Source of the DNA: an uncultured Pelagibacteraceae bacterium | Lineage (GTDB): Bacteria > Pseudomonadota > Alphaproteobacteria > Pelagibacterales > Pelagibacteraceae | DNA length: 64,000 nt | NCBI GenBank assembly: GCA_902594605.1 | Contig: CACJMR010000002.1 | Span: forward strand, 1 to 64,000 | Direction: 5' to 3' | Shown: positions 59,576 through 64,000 of the stretch, in pieces | Layout: each line of letters opens with the position of its first letter | Numbering within the stretch: the first letter of the stretch is position 1 | Position numbers and translations under genes: made by a program | Notes under the pieces: model-generated | Told to the model about the DNA's origin: nothing | The model's database searches: none | The model's input: only the letters and a program-made list of their open reading frames with translations

Positions 59576-60616
59576 ATGACTAAAGTTGGAGAACACATAA
59601 CTATAGACATTATTGGTACAACAAAAGAATACGATCCTAAAGTATTTGAAAAAGTAATTAATAATATTGCTAAAGCTGCAAAAGTAACAATTCTCAATAT
59701 ATCTAAATATAAATTTGAACCTCAGGGTTTTACAATTCTTGCTTTATTAGCTGAAAGTCACATTAGTTTTCATACATTTCCAGAAAAAGGAATTATAAGT
59801 TTTGATTTCTTTACATGTGGAAAAGTAAACCCTGCAGTGGCTATAGATATTATAAAGAAAGAATTTGAACACAAAAGAATAGTTAAAAAAGAATTTAATA
59901 GGGACACAAAATCACTTTATCATGACATTTATAGTTCGCCAGGCTTACAAAAATCATATGTAGTGAATGATGTTTTAGAAGATTTTAAATCTAAAGTAGG
60001 TCAGCACATAGAAATTTTAGATTTAGAGCAATTTGGTAAATCTTTGTTTATTGATGGTGAAATACAAGTAGCTTCAACTGATGAGCATTTATACAGCTCA
60101 ACCTTTGTAGGGTCTGGTCTAAATTTAAATAAAGACAATGAAAGAGCAGCAATTATTGGTGGCGGAGATGGTGGAGTTGCAAGAGAATGCATTTCCAAAA
60201 AATTTAATTTTATAGATTGGTATGAACTAGATCCTGAAGTGGTTGAGGTTTGTAACAAACATCTTGGAGATATTGGTAAAAAAGCTACAGAAAAAAATTC
60301 AGTAAAATGTGTATGGGGTGATGCATTTGAAAGTATTAAATCTGTAAGTGACGATACCTATGATCATATTTTTGTAGATCTAAATGACGATCAATTCTGC
60401 ATTGATCTGGCAGCAAAGAACATGGATTCTTTAGTAAGAATTTTGAAACCTAAAGGAGTTATTACTGCTCAAGTAGGAAGTCAGGATAAAAAACCACAGC
60501 AGGTTGAAAATTGGTTAAATGTTTTTAATCAAAACTTTGGAAATGCAAAATTATCAAGAGTTTATATACCTAGTTTTGATTGTTCTTGGAATTTTTCTTC
60601 TTCAATAAATCATTAA
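59576..60616 (+). CDS. AdoMet decarboxylase-spermidine synthase fusion (SpeD-SpeE)
   Basis: LLAESHISFHTFPEKG pyruvoyl cleavage region then IIGGGDGGVARECISK, FVDLNDDQFC aminopropyltransferase motifs. Confidence 0.93.
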   Translation: MTKVGEHITIDIIGTTKEYDPKVFEKVINNIAKAAKVTILNISKYKFEPQGFTILALLAESHISFHTFPEKGIISFDFFTCGKVNPAVAIDIIKKEFEHKRIVKKEFNRDTKSLYHDIYSSPGLQKSYVVNDVLEDFKSKVGQHIEILDLEQFGKSLFIDGEIQVASTDEHLYSSTFVGSGLNLNKDNERAAIIGGGDGGVARECISKKFNFIDWYELDPEVVEVCNKHLGDIGKKATEKNSVKCVWGDAFESIKSVSDDTYDHIFVDLNDDQFCIDLAAKNMDSLVRILKPKGVITAQVGSQDKKPQQVENWLNVFNQNFGNAKLSRVYIPSFDCSWNFSSSINH

Positions 60617-60675
60617 TTTTTCTTTTTTCTTTTTTAAAACTGTGAAATAATTATTCCTAATTAAAGGAGAAAATA

Positions 60676-61527
60676 ATGAATATATTCAAAAAAACTATTT
60701 TAACAGTTCTTGCTTCTTTGTTTATCATCGGAAATGTTTCTGCTGAAAAAATAAAAATTGGAACTGAAGGCGCTTACCCTCCATGGAATTCAAAAGATGC
60801 ATCAGGTAATCTTATTGGTTTTGAGGTCGAGCTTGCTCAAGAACTTTGTAAAATTATGAAGTATGAGTGTACGATTGTTGAACAAGATTGGGATGGAATG
60901 ATTCCTGCTTTAGTGATGAGAAAATTTGATGCGATTATGGCTGGAATGTCTATTACTGCTGAAAGACAAAAAACAATTACTTTTTCACAAGGTTATGCTG
61001 ATGAAGTAGCTTCTCTTGCAGTAATGAAAGGTTCAAGTTTAGAGGGCATGGATACACCAGAGGGTATTAATTTATCATTAGGCGGATCTGATGTTAAGAA
61101 AGCTCTTAAAACATTGACAGGAGCACTTGCTGGTAAAACTGTATGTACTCAAACAGGAACAATTCACCAAAACTTTTTAGAGTCAGGTGACGTAGGAAGT
61201 GTAAATGTTAGAACTTATAAAACTCAAGATGAAGTTAACCTTGATCTAACATCTGGAAGATGCGATGTTGCTTTAGCTGCAGCAGTTGCATTTACAGATT
61301 ATGCAGATAAATCAGGTAAACCAGTTGTATTAGTTGGACCAACTTTTTCAGGTGGTGCATTTGGAAATGGTGTAGGTGTTGGTATTAGACAAGCTAGCGA
61401 TAGTGCTATTGGAAAAAGAGATGCCAAAATCTTAAAAGATTTCAACAAAGCAATTAACAAAGCTAGAAAACAAGGAATTATTAGCAAACTTGCTATTAAG
61501 CACTTTGGTTTCGACGCTTCTATGTAA
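60676..61527 (+). CDS. Polar/basic amino-acid ABC transporter substrate-binding protein
   Basis: KIKIGTEGAYPPWNSKDASGNLIGFEVELAQELCKIM, WDGMIPALVMRKFDAIMAGMSIT. Confidence 0.92.
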   Translation: MNIFKKTILTVLASLFIIGNVSAEKIKIGTEGAYPPWNSKDASGNLIGFEVELAQELCKIMKYECTIVEQDWDGMIPALVMRKFDAIMAGMSITAERQKTITFSQGYADEVASLAVMKGSSLEGMDTPEGINLSLGGSDVKKALKTLTGALAGKTVCTQTGTIHQNFLESGDVGSVNVRTYKTQDEVNLDLTSGRCDVALAAAVAFTDYADKSGKPVVLVGPTFSGGAFGNGVGVGIRQASDSAIGKRDAKILKDFNKAINKARKQGIISKLAIKHFGFDASM

Positions 61528-61540
61528 TTCATTTCAGATC

Positions 61541-61565
61541 TGGCGACTATAATATATAGTCGCCA
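61541..61565 (+). other. Intercistronic hairpin between SBP and permease (no clear T-run)
   Basis: TGGCGACTAT-AATAT-ATAGTCGCCA perfect 10-bp stem. Confidence 0.8.
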
Positions 61566-61571
61566 ATCTAT

Positions 61572-62264
61572 ATGGAACTTCTCGCATTTGGTAAAACAGG
61601 TTGGGGTGACGAATTATTTTACGCAACCCTGATGACAATTGCTGTATCTATTACAGCAATGTTGGTCGGTTTCTTTTTTGCATTAATTTTTACTCCTTTA
61701 AAACTCTCAAAATATAAAACTTTAAATTTATTTGGTAATTTTTACACAACAGTAATCCGTGGAGTACCTGAGCTATTAGTAATTTACCTTTTCTTCTTTG
61801 GAGGAAGTGGAGCTATCATGTATGTTGCTTCAATTTTTGGTTATTACGAATATATAGAGATTAACGCATTTATTACTGGTTCGATGGCTATTGGTATTAT
61901 TTCTGGTGCTTATTCAACTGAAGTATTTCGGGGTGCAATTCAATCAATAGATAAAGGTCAATTTGAAGCCGCAAAGGTACTTGGAATAAACAAGTTTGGG
62001 CAATTTTACAAAATAATACTACCCCAGATGTTAAGATTAGCTATTCCAAATTTAAGTAATGTTTGGCAAATAACTTTAAAAGACACCTCTCTTATTTCAG
62101 TTACGGGTTTAGTTGAAATAATGAGACAGTCTTATATTGCGGCAGGATCTACTAGAGATCCATTATTCTTCTATTCATTTGCAGCAGTTTTATATCTTTT
62201 GCTTACTTACGTGAGTATGAAATTAATTAATAAATTAGAAGTTAAGTATAGCAGGGGGTATTAA
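61572..62264 (+). CDS. Amino-acid ABC transporter permease (HisQ-like)
   Basis: FYTTVIRGVPELLVIYLFFFGG, YSTEVFRGAIQSIDKGQFEAAKVLG. Confidence 0.92.
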   Translation: MELLAFGKTGWGDELFYATLMTIAVSITAMLVGFFFALIFTPLKLSKYKTLNLFGNFYTTVIRGVPELLVIYLFFFGGSGAIMYVASIFGYYEYIEINAFITGSMAIGIISGAYSTEVFRGAIQSIDKGQFEAAKVLGINKFGQFYKIILPQMLRLAIPNLSNVWQITLKDTSLISVTGLVEIMRQSYIAAGSTRDPLFFYSFAAVLYLLLTYVSMKLINKLEVKYSRGY

Positions 62265-62941
62265 TGGATTTTGATTTAATGATTACTAGTTTCCCTAAAC
62301 TTCTAGGAGCAACAGTAGTTACTTTAAAATTATTATCTGCATCGTTATTTTTTGGATTATTCCTAGGCCTTTTCTTTGCAATACTAAGATTAAATAAAAA
62401 TATATTTATTAATAAATTTGCTTATGGCTATTCATACATATTTAGAGGAACACCATTATTAGTCCAGATTTTCATAATTTATTTTGGATTGGGACAAATC
62501 GAATATTTAAGAACAACATTTTTGTGGGTTATTTTAAAAGAACCTTACTGGTGTGCAATAATAGCATTTACTTTAAATACTGGAGCATATACTTCTGAAA
62601 TTTTAAGATCAGCATTTCAAACAATAAAACCAGGTATAATCGAGGCTGGAAAAAGTTTAGGTATATCAAATAAGATAATCTTTTATAAAATTCAAATTCC
62701 AATTGCTATTCGACAATCACTCCCAGCATATGGAAATGAAATAATACTAATGATGAAAGGGACCTCTTTAGCAAGCACAGTAACTTTGATGGATTTAACT
62801 GGTGTTGCTAAATATATAATTTCAACAACTTTTAAACCAATCGAAGTATTTATTGTTGCTGGTGGAATTTATTTGTTTATGACTTTTATCATTCATAATG
62901 TGATTAAATATTTAGAGAAAAAGTATAGCTTTCAACAATAA
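62264..62941 (+). CDS. Amino-acid ABC transporter permease (HisM-like)
   Basis: YIFRGTPLLVQIFIIYFGLGQ, AYTSEILRSAFQTIKPGIIEAGKSLG. Confidence 0.92.
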   Translation: MDFDLMITSFPKLLGATVVTLKLLSASLFFGLFLGLFFAILRLNKNIFINKFAYGYSYIFRGTPLLVQIFIIYFGLGQIEYLRTTFLWVILKEPYWCAIIAFTLNTGAYTSEILRSAFQTIKPGIIEAGKSLGISNKIIFYKIQIPIAIRQSLPAYGNEIILMMKGTSLASTVTLMDLTGVAKYIISTTFKPIEVFIVAGGIYLFMTFIIHNVIKYLEKKYSFQQ

Positions 62942-62943
62942 TA

Positions 62944-63732
62944 ATGTTTTTATCAGAGAAACAAATTAATGATTATCAAAATGATGGTGTAATAATAATT
63001 AAAGATTTATTTAAAGATTGGATTGAGCCACTTAGAAAAGGATTTCAAAAAGTTTTAGATAGTCCAAGTAAGCACGGAAGAGAAAATGTAACTGATGATA
63101 ATGGAAGATTTTTTGAGGATTATTGTAACTGGGAGAGGATAGAAGAATTTAAGGAATGTTTATATAATTCACCTGGAGCTCAAATAGTTGCAGAAGCAAC
63201 AAACTCTAAATCTACCCAAATTTTTCATGAACATATTTTCATAAAGGATCCAGGTACTAGTAAAGAAACACCATGGCATCAAGATATGCCTTATTATTGT
63301 GTTGATGGCAATGATACTGGAAGTTTTTGGATTCCATTAGATGAGGTTGATCATAAAAATAATCTTAAATTGATTTTAGGTTCTCATAAATGGTCAAAGT
63401 TAATTAGACCCACAAAATGGTCAAATAACCAATCTTGGTATGATGATGATAGTGCTTTTATGGATTTACCTCCATCAAAAGAATTTGAAAAAAATATTTT
63501 AATTCCGGAATTAAGTTTAGGGGACGCTGTTTTGTTTAATTTTAAAACCGTACATGGTTCGACAGGAAATAATTCTTCTAAATCACGAAGAGCATTTTCG
63601 ATGCGATTTATAGGAGATGATGTAAAATATATGAATAGAGGAGGGCCAACTTCACCTCCATTTGATGGGATAAATTTAAAAACAGGAGATTTTATGAGAG
63701 ATGATTGGTTTCCTAAAGTTTTTAGTAGCTAG
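62944..63732 (+). CDS. Phytanoyl-CoA dioxygenase (PhyH) family protein
   Basis: TPWHQDMPYYCVDG HxD motif, distal VHGSTGNNSSKSRRAFSMRFIGDD. Confidence 0.88.
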   Translation: MFLSEKQINDYQNDGVIIIKDLFKDWIEPLRKGFQKVLDSPSKHGRENVTDDNGRFFEDYCNWERIEEFKECLYNSPGAQIVAEATNSKSTQIFHEHIFIKDPGTSKETPWHQDMPYYCVDGNDTGSFWIPLDEVDHKNNLKLILGSHKWSKLIRPTKWSNNQSWYDDDSAFMDLPPSKEFEKNILIPELSLGDAVLFNFKTVHGSTGNNSSKSRRAFSMRFIGDDVKYMNRGGPTSPPFDGINLKTGDFMRDDWFPKVFSS

Positions 63733-64000
63733 TATATTCTTTAATTTCTTTAATACTTGAACCAGTGTGATTATTCATTTCTAATTTAATTTTTGCCCGG
63801 TCATCATTTAGAAAATGAACATCTCTTGATAATTTTATAAATTTATCACCAAAGTCCTTATTTTTTTCACAATCTCTTTTGTCATCTTCTATAACCCATA
63901 ACTTGGCATTAATTTCTTTTAAATCTTGGAATAATTTATTTAGTTTATCATCAGATTTAACATTTTTTTCTAATTGATCTTTAAGAATCGAATGTTCATT
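63722..64000 (-). CDS. DUF6165-like protein, partial (runs off window end)
   Basis: Read from the minus strand: NEHSILKDQLEKNV...LWVIEDDKRDCEKNKDFGDKFIKLSRDVHFLNDDRAKIKLEMNNHTGSSIKEIKEYTSY*; not in supplied ORF track. Confidence 0.6.
   Translation of the reverse strand, partial: NEHSILKDQLEKNVKSDDKLNKLFQDLKEINAKLWVIEDDKRDCEKNKDFGDKFIKLSRDVHFLNDDRAKIKLEMNNHTGSSIKEIKEYTSY

Noticed and set aside
1-64000. Mobile element, integrase, prophage or toxin-antitoxin signatures
   Set aside because: None seen in the translated ORFs or flanking the pilus block.

Overview
AT-rich, gene-dense 64 kb window. Gene content and small intergenic regions look like a SAR11/Pelagibacter-type marine alphaproteobacterium (inference from protein style and gene content, no search run). 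The centre (~10-43 kb) is an almost complete type IV pilus (T4P) locus. One arm is pilT-fimT-pilV-pilW-pilX-(hypothetical)-pilY1 and the divergent arm is pilM::pilN fusion-pilO-pilP-pilQ-pilB-pilC, with pilD and several paralogous pilins. Interleaved with it are two autotransporter-like beta-helix proteins and a complete partner-switching module: RsbW-like kinase, RsbV-like STAS protein, and three SpoIIE/PP2C phosphatases, two of which are fused to full-length ammonium transporters. The T4P block sits between sulfonate genes: hpsN-like and pta-like on the left; an Ldh2-family dehydrogenase, tauABC, tpa and ald on the right. The left flank also has a sugar ABC operon with a glycoside hydrolase. 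The right flank has a DMGDH-like protein, an orphan pilin, tRNA-Met(CAT), purine salvage genes, an MTA salvage/speDE-fusion operon, and an amino-acid ABC operon with a PhyH-family dioxygenase. Main candidates for novelty: (1) Amt-SpoIIE phosphatases wired to RsbV/RsbW inside a T4P locus with no sigma factor in view; (2) a recurrent intergenic motif CCCA-N3-TGA(ttAA) next to the pilus/partner-switch genes and duplicated at 20-bp spacing upstream of a tandem winged-helix regulator; (3) a PilY1 whose VWA domain is apparently split by an inserted beta-propeller just after the MIDAS motif.
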